Source: Paraburkholderia heleia NBRC 101817 (GTDB lineage: Bacteria; Pseudomonadota; Gammaproteobacteria; Burkholderiales; Burkholderiaceae). Taken from it: a DNA stretch of 64,000 bases. The DNA is taken from NCBI RefSeq assembly GCF_000739775.1, contig NZ_BBJH01000018.1, positions 1 to 64,000 on the forward strand, read 5' to 3'. The stretch's first letter is position 1, and every line of letters begins with the position of its first letter. Both the position numbers and the translations under genes were made by a program. This document shows positions 52,386-61,968 of the stretch, piece by piece. The notes under the pieces are model-generated. The model was not told the origin of the DNA. It saw nothing but the letters and a program-made list of their open reading frames with translations, and ran no database searches.

Positions 52386-53165
52386 ATGCATACTCCTCCC
52401 GAACGGCCGCTTGCCGGCATGCGCGCGCTCGTGACCGGCGTGGCGAACGCCGATTCGATCGCTTACGGCTGCGCCCGCGCGTTCGCCGATCTCGGTGCGC
52501 AACTTGCCATCACCTATCTCAACGACAAGGCGAGGCCCTATGTCGAGCCGCTTGCCAACGAACTGGGCGCGCAGTTGCTGCTGCCATTGAACGTCGAGGA
52601 AGACGGCCAGCTCGACGCCGTGTTCGATGCCGTGCGTGCAACGTGGGGAGCGCTCGACATCGTGCTGCACTCCATCGCCTATGCGCCGAAAGAGGATCTG
52701 CAGGGCGGCCTGCTCGATTCGTCGGCGCAGGGCTTCGCCCATGCGATGGACGTGTCGTGCCACTCGTTCATCCGCATGGCGAAGCGCGCCGTGCCGCTCA
52801 TGCCGCAGGGCGGCACGCTTTTCGCGATGAGCTACGACGGCGCGAACCGCGTCGTGCCCAACTACAACCTGATGGGCCCGGTGAAAGCGGCGCTCGAAGC
52901 ATCGTGCCGTTATCTCGCGTACGAACTCGGGCCGATCGGCATCCGCGTGCACGCGATCTCGCCTGGGCCGCTCAAGACGCGCGCGGCCTCGGGGCTGCCC
53001 GACTTCGACCGCATGCTCGCCGAGGCCGCGGAGCGCGCGCCGCTCGGCGAACTCGTCGACATCATGGACGTGGGCTACGCAACCGCGTACCTCGCCACGC
53101 GCTACGCCCGCCGCATGAGCGGCAACACCGTGTATATCGACGGCGGCGCGCACATCATGGCTTAG
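52386..53165 (+). CDS. fabI: Enoyl-[acyl-carrier-protein] reductase
   Basis: A 259-residue short-chain dehydrogenase of the FabI type. The NAD-binding start is LVTGVANADSIAYGCARAFADLG. The catalytic Tyr and Lys are in SYDGANRVVPNYNLMGPVKAAL (cited in halves: SYDGANRVVPN and YNLMGPVKAAL). It ends DGGAHIMA. It reduces the 2-enoyl-ACP double bond in fatty acid synthesis. Placed after DUF3141, it may be an accessory copy linked to that cluster rather than the housekeeping enzyme. Confidence 0.93.
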   Translation: MHTPPERPLAGMRALVTGVANADSIAYGCARAFADLGAQLAITYLNDKARPYVEPLANELGAQLLLPLNVEEDGQLDAVFDAVRATWGALDIVLHSIAYAPKEDLQGGLLDSSAQGFAHAMDVSCHSFIRMAKRAVPLMPQGGTLFAMSYDGANRVVPNYNLMGPVKAALEASCRYLAYELGPIGIRVHAISPGPLKTRAASGLPDFDRMLAEAAERAPLGELVDIMDVGYATAYLATRYARRMSGNTVYIDGGAHIMA

Positions 53166-53348
53166 GGCCTGTTATTGGCGTGAGCAGGCCCTGACCGCAC
53201 GCCTCGCGCGCTTAGCACGAAAGCCGCAAAGCAAAGCTCGCATCGGTATAAGCCGTGCGCCCCGGCTCGCTAGAATCGAGTGTTCGGTCTGCTTACGAAA
53301 ATCATGCAGGCAGGCCGAAGCGCCTTTGAACGACAGACGGGGATCACC

Positions 53349-54359
53349 ATGACAGGTTTGGGACGCACGGCGCGCTGGCTCGGCGCGGGCATCATCGCAT
53401 TGAGTACGGCGGTAGCGCATGCCGAAACATCGTTACTGAACGTCTCGTACGACGTGACGCGCGAGCTGTACAAGGACATCAACGCGAGCTTCATCGCGGA
53501 CTATCGGAAGAAGACCGGCGAGACCGTGTCGATCAGGCAGTCGCACGGCGCTTCGAGCGCACAGGCGCTCTCGGTGCTGCAAGGCCTGCAAGCCGATGTC
53601 GTGACGATGAACCAGCCCAACGACATCGACCTGCTCGCGCAGCAGGGGCATCTCGTGCCCGCCAACTGGCGCACGCGTCTACCCGACGCGAGCGCGCCCT
53701 ATACGACGACGATGGTGTTCCTCGTGCACAAGGGCAACCCCAAACGCATCAAGGATTGGGACGATCTCGCGAGGCCCGGCGTACAGGTCGTGATCGCCAA
53801 CCCGAAGACGTCGGGCAATGGACGCTACGCGTATCTGGCCGCGTGGGGCTACCGCAAGCAGCAGGGCGCGAGCGACGCCCAGGCGCTCGACTTCGAACGC
53901 GCGCTCCTGAAGAACGTGCCGGTGCTGGACGCGGGCGGCCGGGGCGCGACGACGACCTTCACGCAGCGCGGCATCGGCGACGTGCTCGTGACCTTCGAAA
54001 ACGAGGTAGCGCTCATCGATAGCGGCGTGGGCGCGAAGGACTTCGAAGCCGTCTATCCCTCGGTGAGTCTGCTGGCGCAGCCGCCGGTGACGATCGTCGA
54101 CAAGGTCGTGGACAAGCGCGGCACGCGCAAGAGCGCGCAGGCGTATCTCGATTATCTGTATTCGCCCGCCGCGCAGGAGATCATCGCGCAGCACCATCTG
54201 CGTCCGCGCGACGCTGCGGTGCTCGCGAAGCACGCCGGCGAATTCAAGCCGATCAAGACCTTCACGGTCGAGCAGGTGTTCGGCAGCTGGCAAAACGCGC
54301 AGGCCACGCATTTCGCCGATGGCGGCACGTTCGATCAGATCGTCGCGGACCGCAAGTAA
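53349..54359 (+). CDS. sbp: Periplasmic sulfate-binding protein
   Basis: A 336-residue sulfate/thiosulfate-binding protein. The signal peptide is residues 1-25 (ALSTAVAHAE). The prokaryotic sulfate-binding signature appears as NPKTSGNGRYAYLAAWG, and SHGASSAQALSVLQGL and DVVTMNQPNDIDLLA are also typical. It delivers sulfate to the CysTWA importer. No cysT, cysW or cysA lies in the window, so it is a lone copy. ATG 53349 fits the signal peptide; the upstream in-frame extension does not. Confidence 0.94.
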   Translation: MTGLGRTARWLGAGIIALSTAVAHAETSLLNVSYDVTRELYKDINASFIADYRKKTGETVSIRQSHGASSAQALSVLQGLQADVVTMNQPNDIDLLAQQGHLVPANWRTRLPDASAPYTTTMVFLVHKGNPKRIKDWDDLARPGVQVVIANPKTSGNGRYAYLAAWGYRKQQGASDAQALDFERALLKNVPVLDAGGRGATTTFTQRGIGDVLVTFENEVALIDSGVGAKDFEAVYPSVSLLAQPPVTIVDKVVDKRGTRKSAQAYLDYLYSPAAQEIIAQHHLRPRDAAVLAKHAGEFKPIKTFTVEQVFGSWQNAQATHFADGGTFDQIVADRK

Positions 54360-54392
54360 TTCGGGCGGCGCGTAACGACAACGCGCAAAACA

Positions 54393-54422
54393 AAAGCGCC
54401 TCGCGTTTTGGCGAGGCGCTTT
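54393..54422. terminator. Bidirectional terminator between sbp and the VYVAP-repeat gene
   Basis: A perfect 12-bp stem AAAGCGCCTCGC / GCGAGGCGCTTT with loop GTTTTG lies between the two convergent stops. A-rich and T-rich ends serve both directions. Confidence 0.92.
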
Positions 54423-54440
54423 GCAATTCAGGCAGCGGGT

Positions 54441-54746
54441 TTAGTACCAGCCGCGACGGCCATACCACTCGCGGCGGCCGTACCAGCGGTGGCCGTCCCA
54501 GTAGCGGTCGCCGTGCCAGCCGATCACGACAGCCGGCGCGTAGGCCACGCGCACGGGCGGCGCGACATAGACCGGACGCGGCGCGACATAAACGGGCTGC
54601 GGCGCGATATACACCGGTGCGGGTGCAACATAAACCGGAGCGGGCACGCCGACGTTCAGGCCGACCACCACGCCGGCCATCGCGGTTTGCGAGGCGGCCA
54701 GGACGAGCGCTCCAGCACCCAGCGCGGCAAAGAGTTTGGTTTTCAT
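54441..54746 (-). CDS. Secreted VYVAP-repeat protein (101 aa)
   Basis: A 101-residue protein with a signal peptide (residues 1-24, AASQTAMAG). Four or more repeats of the form APVYVAP/QPVYVAP/RPVYVAPP follow. The C-terminus is rich in Trp, Tyr, Arg and Gly (GDRYWDGHRWYGRREWYGRR). Such small exported proteins are common in Burkholderiaceae; the function is unknown. Repeats suggest an extended polyproline-like structure. Confidence 0.8.
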   Translation of the reverse strand: MKTKLFAALGAGALVLAASQTAMAGVVVGLNVGVPAPVYVAPAPVYIAPQPVYVAPRPVYVAPPVRVAYAPAVVIGWHGDRYWDGHRWYGRREWYGRRGWY

Positions 54747-54988
54747 TTTGAGCCCCTTCGGTTGAAGATTCGATGGCTTCAATGTAGCCAGGCGCTCGCC
54801 GGCTTGAGTTACCAAACTGCAACAAACTGCGCGCGAATTTTACGGGCGGTAATGGGAGGAAAAGGCGCTCGCCCGCCTGCGGCGGGCTTCCCGCATGTTT
54901 CGCGCAGGCGGGCGTGTTTCAATTCGTGATCGTCGGGGCAGGTCTGTAATCGGTGCGCCGGGCGCGAGCGCCCGGCATGCCCCTGCCG

Positions 54989-56611
54989 CTACTGCACCAC
55001 GACGCTCGCGAAGTTCTGACGGCCGAACGGGCTCACCTGATAGCCGCTCACGTTGGTGCGCGTGATGGCGGAGGCGGTCGGGTAGCCAAGCGGAATCCAC
55101 AGGGCCTGGTCGTGGATGATCTGCTGGGCAGCTTCGTAGAGCTTCACGCGCCTCGCCTGATCGGCGGTGGCCTTGCCTTCGGCGATCAGCTTGTCGAGCC
55201 GGGGATCGCAAAAGCGCGCGAAGTTGATGCCCGACTGCACCGCATTGCAGCTAAAGAGCGGCGAGAGATAGTTGTCGGGGTCGCCGTTGTCGCCGGCCCA
55301 GCCCATGAAGAGCGTGTCGTGCTGACCTTGCTTGGCCTCTTTGATCAGCTCGCCCCACTCGATCACCTTGATGTCGGCCTTCACGCCGATCTTCGCGAAA
55401 TCGGCCTGCAAAAGCTCCGCGCCCGCGCGCGGGTTCGGGTTCAGTACGCTGCCGTTCGGACGCACCCAGATCGTCGTCGCGAAGCCGTTGGGCAAGCCCG
55501 CGTCGGCGAGCAGCTGCTTCGCCTTCGCCGGGTCATACGGATAGGGCTGGATCGACTTGTCGTAGCCCCAGGTGATGGGCGGCCAGGGGTTCGTCGCAGG
55601 CGTGGCGGTATTATCGAAAACCGCCTTCAGGTAGGTCGCGCGGTCGAACGCCATGTTCAGCGCCTGGCGCACCTTCTGGTTGTCGAGCGGCTTCTTCTGC
55701 GTGTTGAGCGCGACGAACGCCGTCATGAACGCGGGCGTCTGCACTACCTTGAGCGACTTGTCGTCCTTCGCCGCGGCCACGTCCTGGGGTTTGGGCGAGA
55801 GCGCGATCTGGCATTCGCCGGCCTTCACCTTCTGCGCGCGCACGGCGGCGTCGGGCGTGATTGCGTAGATCAGGCGGTCCACCTTCGGCTTCGGCCCCCA
55901 GTAGGCCGGGTTCACGTCGTAGCGGATCACCGCGTCCTTCGTGTAGCTCTTGAGCGTGAACGGGCCCGTGCCCACCGGCTTCGCGTTGAGATCGACCTGC
56001 TTGCCGGCCTTGAGCAACTGGTCGGCGTACTCGGAGGAGTAGATCGATGCGAAGCCCATCGTGAGGATCGAGAGGAACGTGGCGTTCGGCTCGTTGAGTT
56101 CGAACTTCACCGTGTTCGCATCGACCTTCGTGACCGCCTTCACAAGTTTCACGAGGCCCATCGACTGAGCGTGCGGGAAGCCGCTCGCGCCGGCCACCTT
56201 GTGCCACGGATTGTTCGCGTCGAGCATGCGATCGAACGTGAAGACCACGTCGTCGGCGTCGAGCGTGCGCGTGGGCTTGAACCATTCGGTCGTCTGGAAC
56301 GCCACGTCGGGTCGCAAATGGAACGTGTAGGTCAGGCCGTCGGCGCTCACTTCCCACTTGTCCGCGAGCGCGGGCACGACCTTCTTCTGCGCTTCGTCAT
56401 AGGCCACGAGCGAATTGAAGATGACGTCGGCGGACGCGTTGGTCGTGACGAGCGAGTTGAACTGCACGACGTCGAAGCCGTCGGGACTCGACTCGGTGCA
56501 GACCGTCAGCGGTTTGGCGAGCGCGGGCGCGGGCGCGAGCGCGGCGCCAAGCGCGGTCGCGAGCACGAAAGCCGGCACGAGCGTGCGCGCGGTGGGCGAG
56601 GTGAAGCGCAT
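54989..56611 (-). CDS. dppA: Dipeptide ABC transporter periplasmic binding protein
   Basis: A 540-residue solute-binding protein of family 5. The signal peptide ends near ALAPAPALAKP. VCTESSPDGFDVVQFNS, AFQTTEWFKPTRTLDADDVVFTFDRML, and GWAGDNGDPDNYLSPLFSCNAV are characteristic of DppA. It captures dipeptides (in E. coli also heme) for the Dpp importer. The permease and ATPase genes are not in the window. ATG 56611 is chosen over an upstream in-frame start. Confidence 0.93.
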   Translation of the reverse strand: MRFTSPTARTLVPAFVLATALGAALAPAPALAKPLTVCTESSPDGFDVVQFNSLVTTNASADVIFNSLVAYDEAQKKVVPALADKWEVSADGLTYTFHLRPDVAFQTTEWFKPTRTLDADDVVFTFDRMLDANNPWHKVAGASGFPHAQSMGLVKLVKAVTKVDANTVKFELNEPNATFLSILTMGFASIYSSEYADQLLKAGKQVDLNAKPVGTGPFTLKSYTKDAVIRYDVNPAYWGPKPKVDRLIYAITPDAAVRAQKVKAGECQIALSPKPQDVAAAKDDKSLKVVQTPAFMTAFVALNTQKKPLDNQKVRQALNMAFDRATYLKAVFDNTATPATNPWPPITWGYDKSIQPYPYDPAKAKQLLADAGLPNGFATTIWVRPNGSVLNPNPRAGAELLQADFAKIGVKADIKVIEWGELIKEAKQGQHDTLFMGWAGDNGDPDNYLSPLFSCNAVQSGINFARFCDPRLDKLIAEGKATADQARRVKLYEAAQQIIHDQALWIPLGYPTASAITRTNVSGYQVSPFGRQNFASVVVQ

Positions 56612-56789
56612 GGGATCTCCGTGGTTCTTCGGTGGCGGGCGGCGCCCCGTTTGGTTCGATTCGGGAGAGGCGAGAAGGCTCGGAAGGGCGCCCGGACGAG
56701 CCAAGCTTATCGAAGGGAAATTGCCGAGACAACCATTTAATCGACATGCCCATATGGCATGGGGGCGCCGTGCGGCAAGCAGAGGCGGC

Positions 56790-57566
56790 TCAGTGGCTCG
56801 CCGCGCGCGGCTTGCGCGGCGCCTTTTCGAACACGCGGTCGTAGACCCAGCGCGGCAGCGCGCGCAGCATCGTGGCGGCCACGCGCATCGGCCAGGGGAA
56901 CACCGCGAACGACGTGCCGCGCGCGATCGCTTGCGCCGTCTTCGAGGCGAACCGGTCGGCGTCCATCAGGAAGGGCATGCGGTAGGGGTTCTTCGCCGTC
57001 ATCGGCGTGCGGATATAGCCGGGCGCGATGGTGACCACGGGCACGCCGAACGGGCGCATTTCCACGCGCAGCGCTTCGAGATAGGCGAGCGCCGCGGCCT
57101 TCGACGCGCTGTAGGCGCCCGAGCCCGGCAACCCGCGCACGCCGGCCACGCTCGCGATGCCGACGAGCGTGCCGCGCCTTGCCTGTGCCATCGCCGAGGC
57201 GAACGGCTCGAAGGTGGCGACCATGCCGAAGTAGTTGGTGTCCATCACGTCGCGGAACGTGGCGAGATCGCCTTCGCCCGTGAGCACGCCGCGGCTCACG
57301 CCGGCATTGGCGATCACGATGTCGGGCATGCCATGCCGGGCGATGAAGTCGCGCGCGGCGGCGGCGAGCGCATCGGCGTCGCGCACGTCGGCGGGATAGA
57401 TGGAAACGGGGTGGTCGGGGTGGGACTGCCGGAAGCCGGCAAGGGCCTCGCCGCGGCGCGCGACGAGCCCGAGGACGGCGCCCTGCCGCGCATATTCGGC
57501 GGCGAGCGCGGCGCCAATGCCGCTCGACGCGCCGGTGATGAAGACCTTCAGAGGCGCGTCTTGCAT
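56790..57566 (-). CDS. Short-chain dehydrogenase/reductase
   Basis: A 258-residue SDR. The Rossmann motif is VFITGASSGIGAALAAEYARQG. NAGVSRGVLTGEGDL is the NAG motif, and the catalytic Ser/Tyr/Lys appear as SVAGVRGLPGSGAYSASKAAAL. The C-terminus carries PGYIRTPMT. The substrate is unknown. It is the last gene of the argS-SPOR-dsbA-SDR minus-strand operon, 11 bases after dsbA. Confidence 0.93.
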   Translation of the reverse strand: MQDAPLKVFITGASSGIGAALAAEYARQGAVLGLVARRGEALAGFRQSHPDHPVSIYPADVRDADALAAAARDFIARHGMPDIVIANAGVSRGVLTGEGDLATFRDVMDTNYFGMVATFEPFASAMAQARRGTLVGIASVAGVRGLPGSGAYSASKAAALAYLEALRVEMRPFGVPVVTIAPGYIRTPMTAKNPYRMPFLMDADRFASKTAQAIARGTSFAVFPWPMRVAATMLRALPRWVYDRVFEKAPRKPRAASH

Positions 57567-57577
57567 GGCGCGGTTTC

Positions 57578-58231
57578 TCACATCTTCTTCGCGCGGATCT
57601 GCGAGATGATGAAGTCCATCACCTGGGTCGTGCCCGGCAGCGCCTTGTCTTCCGGACCCTGGACCATGGCCGGGCCGGTCTCGTATTTGCCCTGGATGGC
57701 GATGGTCGGCACGCCGTCGATCTTGTAGGCATCGAGCAGGGCCTTGTCGCGCTGCAACGCGCTCTGCGTCGAGAACGAGTTGTAGGCTTCCATGTACTTC
57801 TTCGCATCCACGCCTTGCGTGGCGAGGAACTTCGCCTGGTCTTCCGGCGTGAGCAGGTAGTTCTTGTTCACGTGGATTTCGTGGAACACGACCGGCGTGA
57901 GCTTCTGGGCGAGGCCGAGCGCGTCGAGTGCGTAGTACATCTTCGAGTGCGGGATGAAATCGTCACGGAATGCCACCGGCACGCGCTTGAACACGACGTC
58001 CGGGCCCTGTTTCTTGATCCACGCTTCGAGATAGGGGTCGAACGCGTTGCAGTGCGGGCAGCCGTACCAGAAGAACTCGATCACGGAGATCTTGCCCGCG
58101 GGCACGTCGAGCGCCTGGGGCGCCTTCAGGACCGTGTAGTCCTTGCCGGCCACGGGCGCCTCGGCCGAGGCGTGGGCCACGCTGGCGATCAGCGAAAGCG
58201 AGAGAAAAAGCGTACCGAGAAGTCGTTTCAT
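57578..58231 (-). CDS. dsbA: Thiol:disulfide interchange protein DsbA
   Basis: A 217-residue periplasmic oxidase. The signal peptide is residues 1-21 (LSLSLIASVAHAS). The active site is FFWYGCPHCNAFDP (C58, C61), and the cis-Pro loop is IDGVPTIAIQGK. It puts disulfide bonds into exported proteins. It is placed between the SPOR protein and the SDR in the conserved order. ATG 58231 has a suitable site; an upstream in-frame Met is five codons away. Confidence 0.95.
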   Translation of the reverse strand: MKRLLGTLFLSLSLIASVAHASAEAPVAGKDYTVLKAPQALDVPAGKISVIEFFWYGCPHCNAFDPYLEAWIKKQGPDVVFKRVPVAFRDDFIPHSKMYYALDALGLAQKLTPVVFHEIHVNKNYLLTPEDQAKFLATQGVDAKKYMEAYNSFSTQSALQRDKALLDAYKIDGVPTIAIQGKYETGPAMVQGPEDKALPGTTQVMDFIISQIRAKKM

Positions 58232-58446
58232 GGCGTAGGAATCCACTGTTCTTGGACCGGCGGCGGCCGGCTATCTGCCGCAGGACGCCGTTGGCGCGAA
58301 GTTTGTGCAAAGCTGGCGCGTGCGGGTGCTGCGCGGGTGTTGCTGGTTGACGGACTCCGCGCCGCGCGCCACGGCCCGGCCTCACGCGAACGCCGCTGGG
58401 CTGCGGCTTCGGTGGGCGGGCGCGCGGTGCGCGGCGCGGACGGCGA

Positions 58447-59283
58447 TTACTGCTTCGTGAAGCGGATGACCGCTGTATCGATACCGGCGTCGGACAGGCG
58501 TTGACGCGTCGAGTTCATATCGTCGAACTTCGTGAACGGACCGATGCGCACGCGATAGTACGTCACGCCGCCGGCGTCGCGCTGCGTCACTTTCGACTCG
58601 AACCCCTGGAACGCGAGGCGCGCACGCTGCTGCTCGGCGTCGCCCGACGTCTTGTAGGCGCCCACCTGCAGGAAGTAGCCGGTGTTGGCGTCGCCGGGTG
58701 CGGGCGCGACGCTGCCGGGCTTGGCGGCCGGGGGCGTCGGCACCGCATTGGCGGGCTTCTGCGGCGGGTTGTTCGCGAGGATCTGCGCCGGGTTGGTTGT
58801 CGCGTTGTTCGTCGAATTGCCAGCGGACTGCGGCTTCCTCGCGATCGCCGTGCCGCTCGTGACGTTTTCGCCCGTCGACGGTTGCGGCGCGACGGCCACG
58901 CCGTTGTTGGCGGCGTTGCTGTTCGAACCCGAAGGCGGCACTTCCACGATCTGCGGCTCTTCGAGCATGCCCGAGGATTGCGACTGGTTCGTGGTCTGGC
59001 CCGGCGCCGTATTGGGCGGCGTGCTTTGCGCGGCCTGCGGCACCGGCTGACCCGGCGACTTGCCCTGCAGCACGCGGTTCGGGTCGACCTGCTCGTTGTT
59101 CTGGCCGACGTCGGAAGCGGCCGGCGGCGCGACCTTCGAGACGAACGGCGTGGGCGCGCGCGTGATGTACAGCGCCACCACCACCGCGATCGCAAGGCCG
59201 ACGATCAGGCCCAGCACGATGCCGAGAAAGGTTCCCCCGGACTGCTTCGACTGCTGTTTCGTAGTGCGGCGCGGTTTTGCCAT
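58447..59283 (-). CDS. SPOR-domain cell-division-type protein
   Basis: A 278-residue protein with a cytoplasmic basic start (MAKPRRTTKQQ), one membrane helix (about 18-41), a long disordered Pro/Gln/Asn/Ala-rich periplasmic linker and a C-terminal SPOR domain (about 200-278: GYFLQVGAYKTSGDAEQQRARL, GVTYYRVRIGPFTKFDDMNS). SPOR domains bind denuded glycan strands at the division site. It resembles FtsN in layout. It lies between argS and dsbA. Confidence 0.93.
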   Translation of the reverse strand: MAKPRRTTKQQSKQSGGTFLGIVLGLIVGLAIAVVVALYITRAPTPFVSKVAPPAASDVGQNNEQVDPNRVLQGKSPGQPVPQAAQSTPPNTAPGQTTNQSQSSGMLEEPQIVEVPPSGSNSNAANNGVAVAPQPSTGENVTSGTAIARKPQSAGNSTNNATTNPAQILANNPPQKPANAVPTPPAAKPGSVAPAPGDANTGYFLQVGAYKTSGDAEQQRARLAFQGFESKVTQRDAGGVTYYRVRIGPFTKFDDMNSTRQRLSDAGIDTAVIRFTKQ

Positions 59284-59380
59284 CGTCTGAATCACCTGCA
59301 AACAAGAGAATCCTGGAATGGCCGTCCGCGCGAGGCGGCGGCCCCAAACACGTTGCTGCGCGCGGGTCTCGCGCGTCTCG

Positions 59381-61165
59381 TTACATGCGCTCCGGCGCGG
59401 ACACGCCGATCACGGCCAGGCCGTTCGCGAGCACCCGGCGCGTGGCCGCGAGGAGGGCGACGCGGGCGTCGCGTTCGGCGACGTCATCGACGAGAACGCG
59501 TTCGGCATTGTAGAACGAGTGAAACTCAGCGGCGAGTTCGCGCAGGTAGAACGCCACCGCGTGCGGCGCGAGTTCGCCGGCGGCATGCGTGAGCATGTCG
59601 GGGAATTCACCGAGTTTCGCGATGAGCGCGAGCGCGCGCTCGCTGGCAAGCGGCGCGAGATCGACCTTGGGCAGCGCGGCCGGATCGCCGCCGAACTTGC
59701 CCTGCCAGTCGCCGAGAATCGACGAGATGCGCGCATGCGCGTACTGCACGTAGTACACCGGGTTCTCGTCGTTTTCCTTCAGCGCGAGGTCGATGTCGAA
59801 CACGAATTCGGTATCGGCCTTGCGCGAGATGAGGAAAAAGCGCACGGCGTCGCGGCCGCGGCGGATTGTCGCCTCGTCGAGCAGGTCGGGCGAGACTTCG
59901 CTGCCCGGGTTCGCGCCGCCCGACCATTCGATCAGGTCGCGCACGGTCACGTAGCTGCCCGCGCGCTTGGAGATCTTCACTTCCTGACCGTCGCGCATCA
60001 CCGTGACCATCTTGTGCAGCACGTAGTCGGGATAGCCCTTCGGAATGCCGATGCCGAGCGCCTGCAGGCCCGCGCGCACACGCGCGATGGTGCCGTGGTG
60101 ATCGGAGCCCTGGATGTTGATGACCTTCGTGAAGCCGCGCTCCCACTTGGTGACGTGGTAGGCCACGTCGGGCAGGAAGTAGGTGTAGGTGCCGTCGGAC
60201 TTGCGCATCACGCGGTCCTTGTCGTCGCCGTAGTCGGTGGTCTTGAGCCACAGCGCGCCTTCCTGCTCGTAAGTCTGTCCCGAAGCGACCAGCGCCTCGA
60301 CGGTCTTCTCGACGCGGCCTTCCGTGTACAGCGACGATTCGAGGTAGTAGCGGTCGAACTTCACGCCGAACGCCTGCAGGTCGAGATCCTGTTCGTGGCG
60401 CAGATAGGCCACGGCGAAACGGCGGATCGCTTCGAGGTTCCCAGGGTCCTTTTCGCCCGTCACGGGCTCGCCGTCCTTGGCCGCGACGGTTTCGCCCGCG
60501 AGGTAGTCGCGCGCGATGTCGGCGATGTATTCGCCGTTGTAGGCCGCTTCGGGCCATTCGGCGTCGCCGGGCTTGAGGCCGCGTGCGCGCGCCTGGGTGG
60601 AGAGGGCGAGGTTGCCGATCTGCACGCCCGCGTCGTTGTAGTAGAACTCGCGGTGCACGTCATAGCCCTGCGAGGCGAGCACGTTCGAGATGGCGTCGCC
60701 GAGCGCGGCCTGGCGGCCGTGGCCCACGTGCAGCGGGCCGGTAGGGTTGGCCGAGACGAACTCGACGAGCACGCGCTTGCCGGCTTCGCGCTGCGAACGG
60801 CCGAATGCCTCGCCCTGCTCGAACACGGCGCCGATCACGGCGCGCTTTGCATTCGCGGTGAGACGCAGGTTGATGAAGCCGGGGCCGGCCACTTCGGCCG
60901 CCTCGACGAGGCCTGCGGCCTCTGCCTGGGCGAGCACGGCGTCGACGATCTGCTGGGCGAGCTGGCGCGGGTTCGCGCGCATGGGCTTGGCGAGCTGCAT
61001 CGCGACGTTGCAGGCGACGTCGCCGTGGGCGGCGACCTTGGGGCGCTCGAGCGTGATCGCGGGCACGACGAATGCGGCTTCGCTCGCGCCTTCGGTGGCC
61101 TTCGCCACCTGGGCTATGGCTTGCGCGAGCAGGGTCTCCAGGGTGTGTTTCTGTGCGGGCAGCAT
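59381..61165 (-). CDS. argS: Arginine-tRNA ligase
   Basis: A 594-residue class I synthetase. The HIGH-like motif is HVGH in GPLHVGHGRQAALGD (from residue 146). The KMSKS-like motif is KISKRAGSYVT (from residue 397). The N-terminal ArgRS additional domain and the C-terminal anticodon-binding DALR domain (VQYAHARISSIL, AFYLRELAAEFHSFYN) are present. It charges tRNA-Arg. It heads the argS-SPOR-dsbA-SDR operon. Confidence 0.97.
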   Translation of the reverse strand: MLPAQKHTLETLLAQAIAQVAKATEGASEAAFVVPAITLERPKVAAHGDVACNVAMQLAKPMRANPRQLAQQIVDAVLAQAEAAGLVEAAEVAGPGFINLRLTANAKRAVIGAVFEQGEAFGRSQREAGKRVLVEFVSANPTGPLHVGHGRQAALGDAISNVLASQGYDVHREFYYNDAGVQIGNLALSTQARARGLKPGDAEWPEAAYNGEYIADIARDYLAGETVAAKDGEPVTGEKDPGNLEAIRRFAVAYLRHEQDLDLQAFGVKFDRYYLESSLYTEGRVEKTVEALVASGQTYEQEGALWLKTTDYGDDKDRVMRKSDGTYTYFLPDVAYHVTKWERGFTKVINIQGSDHHGTIARVRAGLQALGIGIPKGYPDYVLHKMVTVMRDGQEVKISKRAGSYVTVRDLIEWSGGANPGSEVSPDLLDEATIRRGRDAVRFFLISRKADTEFVFDIDLALKENDENPVYYVQYAHARISSILGDWQGKFGGDPAALPKVDLAPLASERALALIAKLGEFPDMLTHAAGELAPHAVAFYLRELAAEFHSFYNAERVLVDDVAERDARVALLAATRRVLANGLAVIGVSAPERM

Positions 61166-61201
61166 GCTGGTTGCAAGTCCTGTGCGGGTAATGGGATGCG
61201 G

Positions 61202-61257
61202 GGCCGGCGCCTGGGGGCGTCACCACGGGCATCGCCCCTGGCTTGCCGGCGCCGGCC
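61202..61257. repeat. Long inverted repeat in the argS/DUF1840 divergent gap
   Basis: The outer stem GGCCGGCGCC (61202-61211) pairs with GGCGCCGGCC (61248-61257). The inner GGGGCG/CGCCCC pair can also form. It lies 37 bases upstream of the argS start, in its leader or promoter. The rest of the 357-bp gap holds no gene; promoters for argS and DUF1840 must lie here. Confidence 0.55.
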
Positions 61258-61522
61258 GCCGGATACGGGTGAGGGCGCCAGCCTCGCGGCGGGCCACCTG
61301 CCATGCGCAATGCACGGGGGACCTCGTTGCGGCAGGCGGCGTGGCGGCGTACCAGACGCCAGAACGTCCGGGCGCCGCGCCCTGCGTGTAATTCCGTCCT
61401 GACGGATTTTAGCAGGTGCTAATATGTGAAATGAGGTAGCGCGACATGGACCGCCTTGGCCTGTCTGGCTTCGCAGGCCGGAATGTCACGCGCAGATCCA
61501 GAAAATCATAAAGGGAACAGAC

Positions 61523-61849
61523 ATGCTGGTTACTTTCAAATGTCACGCGGCGCCTGACGTCACAATGCTGGAGAACCTCGCACAATACCTTCTCGGCATC
61601 ATCGGCAAGCGGCTCGGCGCGCGCGGCGTGATCACCCATGACGAACTCGATGCCGCCATCACCAAGCTCGAAGCGGCCATCGCTACGGACAAGAAGGAGC
61701 GCCACGAGCAGGAAGGCCACTTTCACGAAGGCGAAGATGACCACGCGCATCACGAACTGCCGGTCGGCCTCGCGCAACGCGCCTTTCCGTTCCTCGATAT
61801 GCTGCGCGCCGCGAAGAAGGAAGACAACGACGTTTTGTGGGGCATTTGA
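61523..61849 (+). CDS. DUF1840 domain protein
   Basis: A 108-residue soluble protein. The family start MLVTFKCHAAPDVTMLENLA and the end FPFLDMLRAAKKEDNDVLWG match DUF1840. A His/Glu-rich middle (HFHEGEDDHAHHELP) is a possible metal site. The function is unknown. A GGGAACAG site precedes ATG 61523. Confidence 0.93.
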   Translation: MLVTFKCHAAPDVTMLENLAQYLLGIIGKRLGARGVITHDELDAAITKLEAAIATDKKERHEQEGHFHEGEDDHAHHELPVGLAQRAFPFLDMLRAAKKEDNDVLWGI

Positions 61850-61968
61850 GCTCCGTGCCTGATGACGTCCCTGTATGACACGCCTGGGCGCGGGGTCGCG
61901 CCGTCGCCATGGTACGCAGCATCCAGCCCGTGAGGGCCGCGCTGCCTGCCCGGACTGAATCGACGCTC

